From Sphingomonadaceae bacterium (GTDB taxonomy: Bacteria > Pseudomonadota > Alphaproteobacteria > Sphingomonadales > Sphingomonadaceae): a stretch of DNA of 64,000 nucleotides. The stretch's first letter is position 1; each line of letters starts with the position of its first letter. The notes below the pieces were generated by a model. That model made no database searches. It was not told the origin of the DNA and was given only the letters and a program-made list of their open reading frames with translations. Shown piece by piece: positions 9,121-17,197 of this stretch. The position numbers and the translations under genes were made by a program. The stretch is taken from positions 59,436 through 123,435 of the forward strand of contig CANJCQ010000002.1 of assembly GCA_947473355.1 (NCBI GenBank), in the 5' to 3' direction.

Positions 9121-9902
9121 GTCTCGTCTCCCAGTTCCGGCGCCCAGCTTACGCCGTTGATATGTGCTCCGCCATCGACAAACAGCGTGTTGCCAGTGAG
9201 ATAACGGGCGTCGTCGCTTGCAAGGAAGGCTGCGACCCCGCCGATATCGGTCTCGGGATCGCCAAGGCGACCCATCGGGTTCGCCGCTTCGATTTTCTCG
9301 ATCATGCCAGGTTGCTGCGCCATGATCCGCCGGGTCGATGCCGCCATGGCCGCCGGGCAGATGATGTTGCAGCAGATGCCATAGTTTGCCCATTCGCGGG
9401 CCGCAGTGCGGGTGAGCGCGCGCAGGGCTTCCTTGGCAACGTTATAGTCGGCGCTGCCCATGTGGGCGTTGACGCCGTTCAGCGAAGCGATGTTGACAAT
9501 TCTGCCCCAGCCCTGCTTGCGCATATGCGGAAGCGCCGCCTGCATCGTCCACTGGCAGGCGAAAAGGCCAAAGCGCAGGGCTGTTTCGAATTGTGCATCG
9601 GCCTTGTTTTCGATGCGACTGACACCGCTGCCGCGCCAGGCGTTGTTGACCAGTACATCAACGGGGCCCGCCGCAGCCATCAATCGGGCGACCTGTTCTT
9701 TTGAGGTTACATCGGCCTGGATGAAGCGCGCGTTCCCGCCTTCAGCCACAATTTCTTCGGCGCAGGAGCGACCGCTTACTTCATCGAATTCCGCAACCAC
9801 AACCATAGCGCCCTCGGCAGCGAAGCGACGGGCAATACCCTTGCCGATGCCGCTTCCGGCGCCGGTCACAAGGGCATTGCGGCCTGTCAGCATGCCTGTC
9901 AC
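9117..9902 (-). CDS. Short-chain dehydrogenase/reductase (SDR)
   Basis: This classical SDR has an N-terminal TGAGSGIG nucleotide-binding motif, NNA-type motif, and the YNVAK catalytic pair. I chose the GTG at 9902 as start: a GGGAG lies 6 nt before it, whereas the upstream TTG at 9926 has no such site. The product is about 261 residues. It is the first gene of a - strand operon with the sulfatase and FGE, so it may oxidise the alcohol set free when the sulfate is removed. The promoter region is shared with the divergent SDR at 10010 and contains a copy of the recurring TTGCGT-N20-ACGCAA element. Confidence 0.88.
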   Translation of the reverse strand: MTGMLTGRNALVTGAGSGIGKGIARRFAAEGAMVVVAEFDEVSGRSCAEEIVAEGGNARFIQADVTSKEQVARLMAAAGPVDVLVNNAWRGSGVSRIENKADAQFETALRFGLFACQWTMQAALPHMRKQGWGRIVNIASLNGVNAHMGSADYNVAKEALRALTRTAAREWANYGICCNIICPAAMAASTRRIMAQQPGMIEKIEAANPMGRLGDPETDIGGVAAFLASDDARYLTGNTLFVDGGAHINGVSWAPELGDET

Positions 9903-9947
9903 GATGGTCTCCCGAAATTTTCGCAAAGCACAAGTTGTTCTTTGGTT

Positions 9948-9990
9948 TTGACAGTGATTTGCGTATGTAATAGCGCTTTAAAAAACGCAA
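9948..9990 (+). promoter_or_regulatory. Promoter-like TTGACA plus inverted-repeat operator, site 1
   Basis: The sequence shows TTGACA at 9948-9953, then TTTGCGT at 9958-9964, a 20-nt spacer, and ACGCAA at 9985-9990. The perfect 6-bp arms face each other across the gap between divergent SDR genes. The same arms and the same spacing recur at 11565, 13714 and 34701. The left arm lies just behind the -35-like box, as expected for a regulator that controls this promoter. The regulator is unknown. Confidence 0.6.
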
Positions 9991-10009
9991 TATCGGCATG
10001 GAGAGAAAT

Positions 10010-10768
10010 ATGCGTGGTTTGGCAGGTAAGGTCGCCATCGTTGCAGGCGGAGCGCGCGGCATCGGTGCTGCAACAGCGCGGCGCCTCGCCGAGGAAGGTG
10101 CCAGCGTGGTCATCGGCGACATGCTGGTCGATCTTGCGAGGGGCGTTGCGGACAGCATCGTCGCTGCGGGCGGCAAGGCAATTGCTGTCGATCTCGACGG
10201 AACAAGTGCAGAGTCCCAGGCCGCAATCGTTCAGTCAGCACTCGACAGCTTCGGGCGGCTCGACATTTACCACTCAAATCTCGCTGGCGGCACGGAAGGC
10301 GATATCGACGCGCTGAATTGCCCGATCGAGGTGCTCGAAAAGAGCTTCGCGATCAACACCAAGAGCCACTTCCTGGCGACCCAGGCGGCGCTGCCGGTTT
10401 TGCTGGAAAACGGTGGCGGCGCGATGCTCTACACCTCGTCGGGCGCAGCCGCCAATGGCGCGGCCTGGCAGGTTGCATATCCCATGACCAAGAACTCAAT
10501 CCACGCCCTGGCGCGCCATGTTGCGCAAAAGTGGGGCAAGAAGGGCATCCGCGCCAATGTCATTTGTCCTGGCCTGGTACTGACCGAGGCCGCCTCCGTG
10601 CATCTCACCGATGAATTCCGCGAACAGGGATTGAAGGCGATCCCGCATACGCGGCTCGGCAAGTCCGAAGACATCGCCGCTGCCATCGCCTTCCTTGCTT
10701 CGGAAGACGGCGAATGGGTGAACGGGCAAGTCTGGCACGTGAATGGCGGAACGTTGAAGCGTGATTGA
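10010..10768 (+). CDS. Short-chain dehydrogenase/reductase
   Basis: This is a 252-residue SDR with GGARGIG at the N-terminus and the YPMTK catalytic motif. The ATG at 10010 is preferred over the one at 9998, because the earlier codon overlaps the GGAG ribosome-binding site that lies 6 nt before 10010. A C-terminal VNGQVWHVNGG segment is the usual SDR end. It stands alone on the + strand, divergent from the SDR-sulfatase-FGE operon with a shared operator, and convergent with the next SDR. It is a probable alcohol or hydroxysteroid dehydrogenase; the substrate is unknown. Confidence 0.87.
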   Translation: MRGLAGKVAIVAGGARGIGAATARRLAEEGASVVIGDMLVDLARGVADSIVAAGGKAIAVDLDGTSAESQAAIVQSALDSFGRLDIYHSNLAGGTEGDIDALNCPIEVLEKSFAINTKSHFLATQAALPVLLENGGGAMLYTSSGAAANGAAWQVAYPMTKNSIHALARHVAQKWGKKGIRANVICPGLVLTEAASVHLTDEFREQGLKAIPHTRLGKSEDIAAAIAFLASEDGEWVNGQVWHVNGGTLKRD

Positions 10769-10795
10769 GTTTGGGCGGCGCCTGGCGCAATTCTC

Positions 10796-11548
10796 CTAAA
10801 TGGCCGTCGTCCCGCCATCGACGACCAGCGGATGGCCTGTGACGAAGCTGGCCTGATCGGAGCACAGCCAAAGCACTGCGCCGGCAATCTCTTCGGCCTG
10901 GCCCAGGCGACCCATCGGCGTCATGCCATCGAGCACCTTGCGCATTTCGGGATTCGCCATCATCGGCGCGGTCATCGGGGTTTCGATCACCCCTGGACAG
11001 ACCGCGTTGACCCGGATGCCGGACTTGGCCCAGCGCAGCGCGCCATGCCGGGTAAGCCCGACCACGCCGTGTTTAGTCGCGGTGTAGGCGGGCTGCCTGC
11101 CGTTGCCAATCAACCCATTGATAGAGGCAGTGTTGACGATCGCCCCTTTGCCCTGGGCCAACATGACCTCGGCTTCCTCGCGCATGCAATACATCACGCC
11201 GGAAAGGTTGATGGCTATGCTGCGGTCCCAGACCTCGTCCTGATATTCGTCCGCGCCCATTAGGTTGATGCCGGCGTTGTTATGGGCAAAGTCGAGCCTG
11301 CCGAATTCCGAAACTGCGCGGGCGACGAGCGCCTTTACCGCGCTGGTGTCGGCGACATCGCAATGCTGGAATATGGCCTTGCCGCCCGCAGCCATGATTT
11401 GGCTCACGGTTTCCTGCCCGCCCGCTTCGTTGACATCGGAGACCACCACGGCTGCGCCCGAGGCAGCGAATGCCAGTGCAGTGGCTCGGCCAATGCCGCC
11501 GCTCGCTCCCGTAACCAGAGCAACCTTGCCGTCAAACCCGTAATCCAT
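10796..11548 (-). CDS. Short-chain dehydrogenase/reductase
   Basis: This 250-residue SDR has TGASGGIG, a HNNAG motif, and YTATK as the catalytic pair. The start is the ATG at 11548 with AAGGAG 7 nt upstream; the frame runs open for 68 codons more but without a ribosome site. A promoter-like TTGACC and a TTTGCGT-N20-ACGCAAA repeat lie directly upstream, in the gap shared with the divergent Old-Yellow-type reductase. It is likely an NAD(P)-dependent alcohol dehydrogenase of the catabolic island. Confidence 0.88.
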   Translation of the reverse strand: MDYGFDGKVALVTGASGGIGRATALAFAASGAAVVVSDVNEAGGQETVSQIMAAGGKAIFQHCDVADTSAVKALVARAVSEFGRLDFAHNNAGINLMGADEYQDEVWDRSIAINLSGVMYCMREEAEVMLAQGKGAIVNTASINGLIGNGRQPAYTATKHGVVGLTRHGALRWAKSGIRVNAVCPGVIETPMTAPMMANPEMRKVLDGMTPMGRLGQAEEIAGAVLWLCSDQASFVTGHPLVVDGGTTAI

Positions 11549-11563
11549 CGTGGAGCTCCTTGC

Positions 11564-11607
11564 TTTGCGTAGAATGTTGCATAGAAGATAACGCAAATCG
11601 CGGTCAA
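11564..11607 (-). promoter_or_regulatory. Promoter-like TTGACC plus inverted-repeat operator, site 2
   Basis: TTTGCGT lies at 11564-11570 and ACGCAAA at 11591-11597, exactly 20 nt apart. On the - strand the repeat is preceded by TTGACC (11607-11602). Read on that strand, TTGAC-N-G-N-GATTTGCGT matches site 1 closely. The element lies between the divergent SDR (- strand) and the flavin reductase (+ strand) and may control both. Confidence 0.6.
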
Positions 11608-11633
11608 TCACCGTATTCAGAACTGGAACTCGA

Positions 11634-12695
11634 ATGCAGGATGTTCTTTTCTCTCCGGTTAGACTTGGCGCGATAAATCTGACCAACCGCGTGGTCATGG
11701 CGCCAATGACGCGAGATCGCGCGGGACCTGGCGATGTGCCGACCGCGCTCATGGCCGAATACTATCGGCAGCGCGCCAGTGCTGGCCTGATTGTTACAGA
11801 AGGCGTGCAGCCAAGTGCGGTGGGCAAGGGGTATTGGCGAACGCCAGGAATTCACAGCGCCGAGCAGATCGCGGGCTGGAATGCTGTTTCTGAAGCTGTC
11901 CATGCCGAGGGTGGGCGGATCGTGATGCAGCTGATGCATTGCGGGCGTGTCGTCGTGCCTGCCAATCGCGGGTTTGAGGCCGAGGTGATCGCTCCTTCGG
12001 CGATTGCTTGTCCCGCGAAAGTGCCGGGCTCGGACGGCGTTCCAGTGGCCACTGCAATGCCGCGCGCCATTGAAGCGGCGGAAATTCCTGCCTTGCTCGA
12101 GGAATATGCCCAAGCGGCTCGCAATGCGATGGCAGCGGGGATGGATGGTGTGGAGCTGCATTGTGCCAGCGGCTATCTGATCAACCAGTTTCTTAATCCG
12201 GCCAGCAACCAGCGCAGCGACGATTATGGCGGGCCGGTCGAGAACCGCATCCGTTTTCCGGTCGCTGTGCTCCTCGCGCTTGCCAAGGCGATTGGGCCGG
12301 GGCGCGTGGGTTTTCGAATTTCGCCCGGCAATCCCTACAACGGCATGGACCCCGCCGATCCCGATGCAACCTTCGCGCCGCTCGTCAAGGCGGTCGACGG
12401 TCTGGGGCTGGCCTATCTCCACGTCGTCGATATGGGGCTCGAAGGGCTTGATACTCTCGCCATGCTGCGGGCCAACTGGTCTGGTCCGATCATTGCCAAC
12501 AACAATCTGACTGCTGCGTCAGCCGAGGCCTTGCTTGAAGCGGGGCGGGCCGAAGCGGTGAGTTTCGGGCGACCGTTCATCGCCAATCCCGATCTGGCCG
12601 CGAGGCTGCGCAGCGGCGCGCCATTGGCAAAACCCGACTACAGCCTGCTCTATACCGGCGAAAAAGAGGGTTATACCGACTATCCCATGCTCTGA
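11634..12695 (+). CDS. Old Yellow Enzyme-family NADH:flavin oxidoreductase / ene-reductase
   Basis: This is a 353-residue FMN TIM-barrel protein of the OYE/NemA type. It shows the N-terminal NRVVMAPMTR, the VIAPSAI segment, QLMHCGR, and the SNQRSDDYGG-x-ENR phosphate-binding region. Family members reduce activated C=C bonds such as those in enones using NADPH. In the usual substrate-carbonyl site H-x-x-N, this protein has H-C-A-S, so the asparagine is replaced by serine; the chemistry or the acceptor may differ. It is divergent from an SDR with a shared operator, consistent with a role on an enone intermediate. The ribosome-binding site is weak. Confidence 0.88.
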   Translation: MQDVLFSPVRLGAINLTNRVVMAPMTRDRAGPGDVPTALMAEYYRQRASAGLIVTEGVQPSAVGKGYWRTPGIHSAEQIAGWNAVSEAVHAEGGRIVMQLMHCGRVVVPANRGFEAEVIAPSAIACPAKVPGSDGVPVATAMPRAIEAAEIPALLEEYAQAARNAMAAGMDGVELHCASGYLINQFLNPASNQRSDDYGGPVENRIRFPVAVLLALAKAIGPGRVGFRISPGNPYNGMDPADPDATFAPLVKAVDGLGLAYLHVVDMGLEGLDTLAMLRANWSGPIIANNNLTAASAEALLEAGRAEAVSFGRPFIANPDLAARLRSGAPLAKPDYSLLYTGEKEGYTDYPML

Positions 12696-12753
12696 CGCAG
12701 CAATCTGGCTCCGCTTCGCAAATTGCCGCGTTCCGCAGCGCAAAAGATGCGAT

Positions 12754-13587
12754 TCAGGCGTCGACCGGCGGCGCCCCTGTGCCCCAGAACGCGCCCTCGC
12801 GTTCGGTATCGATATCGACCGCGCCGCGCACGCCGAGCGCTGCCCGCGCCTCTTCCAAAGGCAGATGAAATGCGTCTTCGATCTTCTTGAGGAACAGAGC
12901 GTCGCTCTCCTGACCGACCTTGATGCCGCGCTGGATGCATTCGATGGCTGTCAACCAGACCTCAGGGTAATGCAGCGCCGTGCGCGCGGTATAGCGCATC
13001 GAGCCGAAGATCTGGATGAGGTTGACCTCGGTCGCGAGCTGCGCATCGTGGAAGAAGCGGGGGACGTTGGTTAGCCGATACCAGTAGGGCACCAGTTCGC
13101 CCATGAAGTTGAAGCCGCCGCCGGTCAGGATGTGCTCAAGGTCGTGCGTCTGTCCGGATCGCAGATTGTAGAATTCAAGCTGGGATTTGGGCTCGGCAAA
13201 GGGGACGATCTGGATCTCGTAATCGCCCGCTGTCATCTGCTTGTAAAAGATGCCGCCAAGCGTTTCGGGGGCATAGTCCTTGAAGTCGTCGATCTTGTAG
13301 GTCGAAATGAACCCTTCCGTGAACCAGTCATCGAGCAGCGGGTTGACCTTGCGTTCGGCGGCAAACATCTCCTCAATCCGGGCATGATCGCGCAATTCGT
13401 CGAGGATCGGCAGAAGCGCATACATTTCCGCAGGAGGCGGCATGTCCGGACCGTTCTTGCGCAGCATGATTGTCGCCAGCCAATCGCGCAGGCGCGGATT
13501 GTTGAGGTACTTTGACGATGACACCAATACGCTGCTTTCGGTGCCAATGGGCATTACGCTGCGTGCGAGATAGGAAGGTTCAGCCAT
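12754..13587 (-). CDS. Coq4-fold protein A
   Basis: This 277-residue protein carries the COQ4 zinc motif H-D-x2-H-x11-E as H148, D149, H152 and E164. COQ4 proteins act on the ubiquinone precursor ring, but this one sits in a catabolic island with no other ubiquinone genes. It is a paralogue of the protein at 17198-18079, sharing ESSVLVSSSKYLNN near the N-terminus and the same metal motif. Both may bind a hydrophobic polyprenyl-like or steroid-like substrate and use the metal for catalysis; that is inference. An operator-like repeat lies 126 nt upstream. The gene converges on the OYE gene. Confidence 0.75.
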   Translation of the reverse strand: MAEPSYLARSVMPIGTESSVLVSSSKYLNNPRLRDWLATIMLRKNGPDMPPPAEMYALLPILDELRDHARIEEMFAAERKVNPLLDDWFTEGFISTYKIDDFKDYAPETLGGIFYKQMTAGDYEIQIVPFAEPKSQLEFYNLRSGQTHDLEHILTGGGFNFMGELVPYWYRLTNVPRFFHDAQLATEVNLIQIFGSMRYTARTALHYPEVWLTAIECIQRGIKVGQESDALFLKKIEDAFHLPLEEARAALGVRGAVDIDTEREGAFWGTGAPPVDA

Positions 13588-13712
13588 GATCCACGTCCCG
13601 GAACTGTTTCAGCCACTCAACACTTCCGCGCTGCGGCGTGGCCTGGCGGAAGGAGGCGTCACCCTAGCCGCTGAATTCGCGTTTGCGAAGTGATCAATCG
13701 CATTGTTCGCGA

Positions 13713-13745
13713 TTTGCGTTGACTGCCAATCAAAACTCTACGCGA
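13713..13745. promoter_or_regulatory. Inverted-repeat operator, site 3
   Basis: TTTGCGT (13713-13719) and ACGCGA (13740-13745) are separated by exactly 20 nt, as in sites 1, 2 and 4, with one mismatch in the right arm. The stretch before the left arm (GCGATTTGCGT) also matches site 2. It lies upstream of the Coq4-like gene at 12754-13587, and behind the terminator of the TonB receptor gene, so it should serve the former. Confidence 0.55.
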
Positions 13746-13836
13746 TAATGTCAGAAGTGAGTCATTCCACCAAAGAATCTTTGGCTGGTTCGCCCTAGTG
13801 ATGTGGGTTGGCTGCGTGATCGGCCAAGCATACGAA

Positions 13837-13862
13837 AAGGGCCGGTGTTGCCACCGGCCCTT
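13837..13862 (-). terminator. Rho-independent terminator of the TonB receptor gene
   Basis: A perfect 11-bp stem (AAGGGCCGGTG paired with CACCGGCCCTT) with a 4-nt loop lies 25 nt past the receptor stop codon. On the - strand the stem ends in CCCTTTTC, giving a short U tract. No comparable structure follows most other genes here. Confidence 0.85.
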
Positions 13863-13886
13863 GCCACTCTTGCTTGATGTCCAGGC

Positions 13887-16466
13887 TTAGAATTCGATGT
13901 CGAGACTGGCACCGAACGTGCGCGGATCGCCATAAATCACGCCGGCGAAACCAAGCTGACCGAAATCGACCGCGCGGGTGATATAGGCCTCGTTGGCCAG
14001 GTTCTTGCCCCAGATCGTCACACCGACTTTCGCACCGCCGAGATTGAAGCCGTCAATGCGCAGCTGGCCATCGAGCAGGCCGCGCGAATCGCCCTTTGTC
14101 GTCGCGGAGAACGGCGCCGTGAGCGAGTTAGGGAACATCTGGTAGTCGGAGGTGTAATTATACCCCAACCGCGCAGTCAGGCGGGTCTCGTTGGCCAGCG
14201 GCACTGTCAGATTACCGGCGATTGTGGCGGTATATTTCGGGGCATAGGGCGGGCCATTGAGCAGGCCCGAGATGTTGCGGGTTACCCCGGTAATATCGGC
14301 ACCAGGGAAGTCTTTGACCTTGACGTCGAGATAGCCAAAGTTGCCGTCGAGAGAGAAGTTCTGGGAGATCTTGAACTGGCCTTCGACTTCGAAGCCGTTG
14401 TAGATCGTCTTGCCCGCATTGACCGTCTGCGTGCCAAAGCTGCCGCCGCCAACAATCGGGATCGGGATGGTCGCCAGCTGGTCGGTATAGACATTGTGGA
14501 AAGCTGCAAAATTGAGGCGGACTCGGTTCATGAATTCGGTCTTCAAGCCTATTTCATAAGACCAGATCTTCTCCACGTTGAACGGGATCAGCGGGATGTT
14601 GTTGGCGACGCTGGTCGACTGACGCAGGTTGAAGCCGCCCGAGCGATAGCCGCGGGCGATGCGCGCGTAGACATTGATGTCATCGCTGGCCCGGTAGTCG
14701 ATGGTCAGGTTCCCCGTTGGCGCGCTGAAGCTCTTGTTGCGGGTGTTGAGCGCCTGTTCGGCTGCCGCGAAGGGAGCCGCGCCGTTCTGGGTGCGATTCA
14801 CATTCTTCTTGTCCCAAGTATAGCGCAGACCAAGCGTTACGCCGAAGGCACCGTCCTTGCCGCCCGGACGGTAGCTGGCCTGGCCATAGACGGCGACCGA
14901 TTCGCCGCCCGCTGAATAGGCGAGAGTCGAAGGCGAGGGCACTATGCGATACCGCTGGGGATTGCCTGCCTGAAATCCGGCTGCGAGCCCGCCGAAATTC
15001 GCAGCACTGAACACAGAGGCATTGGTGTCGAGAACGAAGCCGATCGATTGAACGTTGGTTTCGGTGCCGCTCTCCTTGAAATAGAATCCACCCAGCACCC
15101 ACTGGAACGGCCCATCGCCGTTTGAAACCAGCTCGATTTCCTGACTGAACTGGTGCTGTTCGCGCAGGTTTGTTGCCGAGAACAATGGCTGGACTACAGT
15201 CGGGACGGCCTGAGACGCGACAAAGGCAGCTGTTCCAGCCGGGGCTAGCGGCGGGTTGAGCGAAGGTATGAAGCCAAGGAGACCGGCCGGCAACCCGTTC
15301 AATGTGGAGGCTGAGGTGAAAGCCGGCCCGCGCAATGAACCCAGACCGTCGAGATCGCTGCCTTCGATGTTGTTCTTCCATTCGCGGTAGGCGGTGGTGC
15401 TTCGAATGGTCAGGGCATCGAGATCGGCTTCGATCCTGAACATGTTGCCCCAGATCTTGTCGGTCGAAGGCCCGTCTGTCTCGTTGCAGATGGTCGCCTG
15501 CCGGGCGCGGCTGACGACCTTGCCGCAGCCTGGTTCAAGCACGGTCGAAGCGGCAAGATAGGCCGCAACGTTTGCAGGTTGAACTACCGCGAAAGTATTG
15601 CCCTCATAGACCAATTGTCCCAGAGCATTGCCTCGAACAACGCCGTTGCCGACTTCGGCCAGTTGCTGGACGGGTGGCTGGCCCTTGGTCCTGGTGTAGT
15701 CGAAGACGTTGTAGATCGTGACATTGTCGGCCGCATCGATCTCAGCAGCAAAGCGCAGCCCGTCGGTCTTGTAGCTGCCCGGATCGCGGCTGTTCTGGGG
15801 TTCGAGCAGATTGTCGACAGTGCCATTGCGCTGGCGATGAATGCCCCCGAGCGACAGTCGCACACCGCCAAGATCGCCGCTGTTGAGCACGGCCTTGGCG
15901 CTCCACAGGCCATAGTTGCCGTATCCCGCGGAGACCTTCAGGCTGGCATCGTTGCTGGGCTTCTTGGTGATGAAGTTGATCGCGCCGCCGGTCGTATTGC
16001 GACCAAACAGCGTTCCTTGAGGCCCGCGCAGCACTTCAACCCGCTCGATATCAGCAACTTCGAAGCTTGCCGCCGAGGAGCGTGCAAGAAAGACACCATC
16101 GAGATAGAGCCCGATGGGAGAATCGAAGCCCTGGGTTTCATCGGCCGCAGAAGGAATGCCGCGGATTGAAACCACAGCCGCAGACGCGTTCGTAGTGCCG
16201 CCGAGAATCGAAACGTTCGGAGCGATGGCGCTGAGATCCTTGACCTCGGTCAGTCCCCGCAGCTCAAGCTGCTCTGCCGACACGGCCGAAATCGCTAGCG
16301 GAGCCTGCTGTAAATCTTCGGAGCGTTTGTTGGCGGTAACGACGATTTCGTCCAGCTTGCCACTAGCGCCTTCGTCGGCCCCCTGAGCAAATGCGGGCTG
16401 GCTCACGAAAATTGTGGCGATGCCAGCCAAGAGCACACTCTTGCTGGCGCGATTGTGATGGATCAT
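13887..16466 (-). CDS. TonB-dependent outer-membrane receptor
   Basis: This 859-residue receptor has a signal peptide ending QPAFAQG, a TonB-box-like region DEIVVTANKR, a plug domain with IRGI and the RVEVLRGPQGTLFGRNTTGGAIN motif, a long beta-barrel, and the terminal phenylalanine (ASLDIEF). The ATG at 16466 is chosen for its GGAGG site; 89 more codons are open upstream but encode no signal peptide. It belongs to the FecA/BtuB-like group that sphingomonads use widely for hydrophobic carbon sources. Its place in the island suggests that it imports the pathway substrate. A strong terminator follows it, so it is a separate transcription unit. Confidence 0.93.
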   Translation of the reverse strand: MIHHNRASKSVLLAGIATIFVSQPAFAQGADEGASGKLDEIVVTANKRSEDLQQAPLAISAVSAEQLELRGLTEVKDLSAIAPNVSILGGTTNASAAVVSIRGIPSAADETQGFDSPIGLYLDGVFLARSSAASFEVADIERVEVLRGPQGTLFGRNTTGGAINFITKKPSNDASLKVSAGYGNYGLWSAKAVLNSGDLGGVRLSLGGIHRQRNGTVDNLLEPQNSRDPGSYKTDGLRFAAEIDAADNVTIYNVFDYTRTKGQPPVQQLAEVGNGVVRGNALGQLVYEGNTFAVVQPANVAAYLAASTVLEPGCGKVVSRARQATICNETDGPSTDKIWGNMFRIEADLDALTIRSTTAYREWKNNIEGSDLDGLGSLRGPAFTSASTLNGLPAGLLGFIPSLNPPLAPAGTAAFVASQAVPTVVQPLFSATNLREQHQFSQEIELVSNGDGPFQWVLGGFYFKESGTETNVQSIGFVLDTNASVFSAANFGGLAAGFQAGNPQRYRIVPSPSTLAYSAGGESVAVYGQASYRPGGKDGAFGVTLGLRYTWDKKNVNRTQNGAAPFAAAEQALNTRNKSFSAPTGNLTIDYRASDDINVYARIARGYRSGGFNLRQSTSVANNIPLIPFNVEKIWSYEIGLKTEFMNRVRLNFAAFHNVYTDQLATIPIPIVGGGSFGTQTVNAGKTIYNGFEVEGQFKISQNFSLDGNFGYLDVKVKDFPGADITGVTRNISGLLNGPPYAPKYTATIAGNLTVPLANETRLTARLGYNYTSDYQMFPNSLTAPFSATTKGDSRGLLDGQLRIDGFNLGGAKVGVTIWGKNLANEAYITRAVDFGQLGFAGVIYGDPRTFGASLDIEF

Positions 16467-16748
16467 TTGCTCCCTCCTCCATGAAACCTTGTTCCTATGG
16501 CCTGAGGTAATCGCAAGATACGCAGACACAGTCAAGCCAAATTGCGAAATCAACGGTAGCAGGCGATCACAAGGGGCAATTTGCGTAGCCATGCGGCGCC
16601 AAGGCTTGCCACAATGCCTGATCGACGGGATTTCAGATGTCTCCTTGTTCAGGCCTTGGGCTAACCTGGCCGAACTGCACGACGAGATAGGCTTTGCCCG
16701 GCTTACTGACCTCAACGCTTCCTTGATCGCCACAGGCCAAGAGGATGT

Positions 16749-17180
16749 TCAGGAAACGACTCCTGACAGCACAGGGCGCAGTTCTTGCCAATCGAGCTCG
16801 ATATGGCGGCGAGTGAAAAGCCATGCCCCCTCCGTGCGGCGCCAGCTGTCCTGATAGCGAATCGCCCAGACCAGCAGCTCGTCGCGTTCGGGCATCAGGT
16901 GTTCAGCGCTGGCCCAGGTTTCGCCGCGCGCACTATCGCCCGTGACCTTGGCGGCCAGGTGGTCGATGCGGTGCCGGGTCCGGCGGAACATCTGCGTCAG
17001 CCCGTCGATCGAGCCAAGACACTGGTCGAGGCCTTCCGTGCAGAAGTCGGGCCCTTCGATCACGCAGTCCGGCGCAAGCACCTCCCGCCAGAGCGCTTTG
17101 TCGCGCATGTCGGCACCCAGGGCATAGAGCTCGGCGGTGCGGCGCAGCGCGGCGAGGTCATGGCTCGACGACCCGATCAT
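16749..17180 (-). CDS. SnoaL/NTF2-like protein
   Basis: This 143-residue protein has the cone-shaped NTF2-like (SnoaL) pattern: an N-terminal helix with ELYALGADMRD, then LAPDCVIEGP, and a C-terminal strand set with RRTEGAWLFTRRHIELDW. Family members include ketosteroid isomerases, dehydratases, and non-catalytic binding proteins. It follows the second Coq4-like gene by 17 nt, so the two are in one operon with the D-aminoacylase-like gene. Catalytic residues cannot be assigned by eye. Confidence 0.75.
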   Translation of the reverse strand: MIGSSSHDLAALRRTAELYALGADMRDKALWREVLAPDCVIEGPDFCTEGLDQCLGSIDGLTQMFRRTRHRIDHLAAKVTGDSARGETWASAEHLMPERDELLVWAIRYQDSWRRTEGAWLFTRRHIELDWQELRPVLSGVVS

Positions 17181-17197
17181 TTCGCCAAGCAGCCCTT

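Noticed and set aside
9121..9393. N-terminal 91-codon extension of the sulfatase
   Set aside because: It lies inside the SDR coding region and has no signal peptide; the ATG at 9120 with overlap to the SDR stop explains the start.
16467..16733. N-terminal 89-codon extension of the TonB receptor
   Set aside because: The signal peptide and GGAGG ribosome site support the ATG at 16466.
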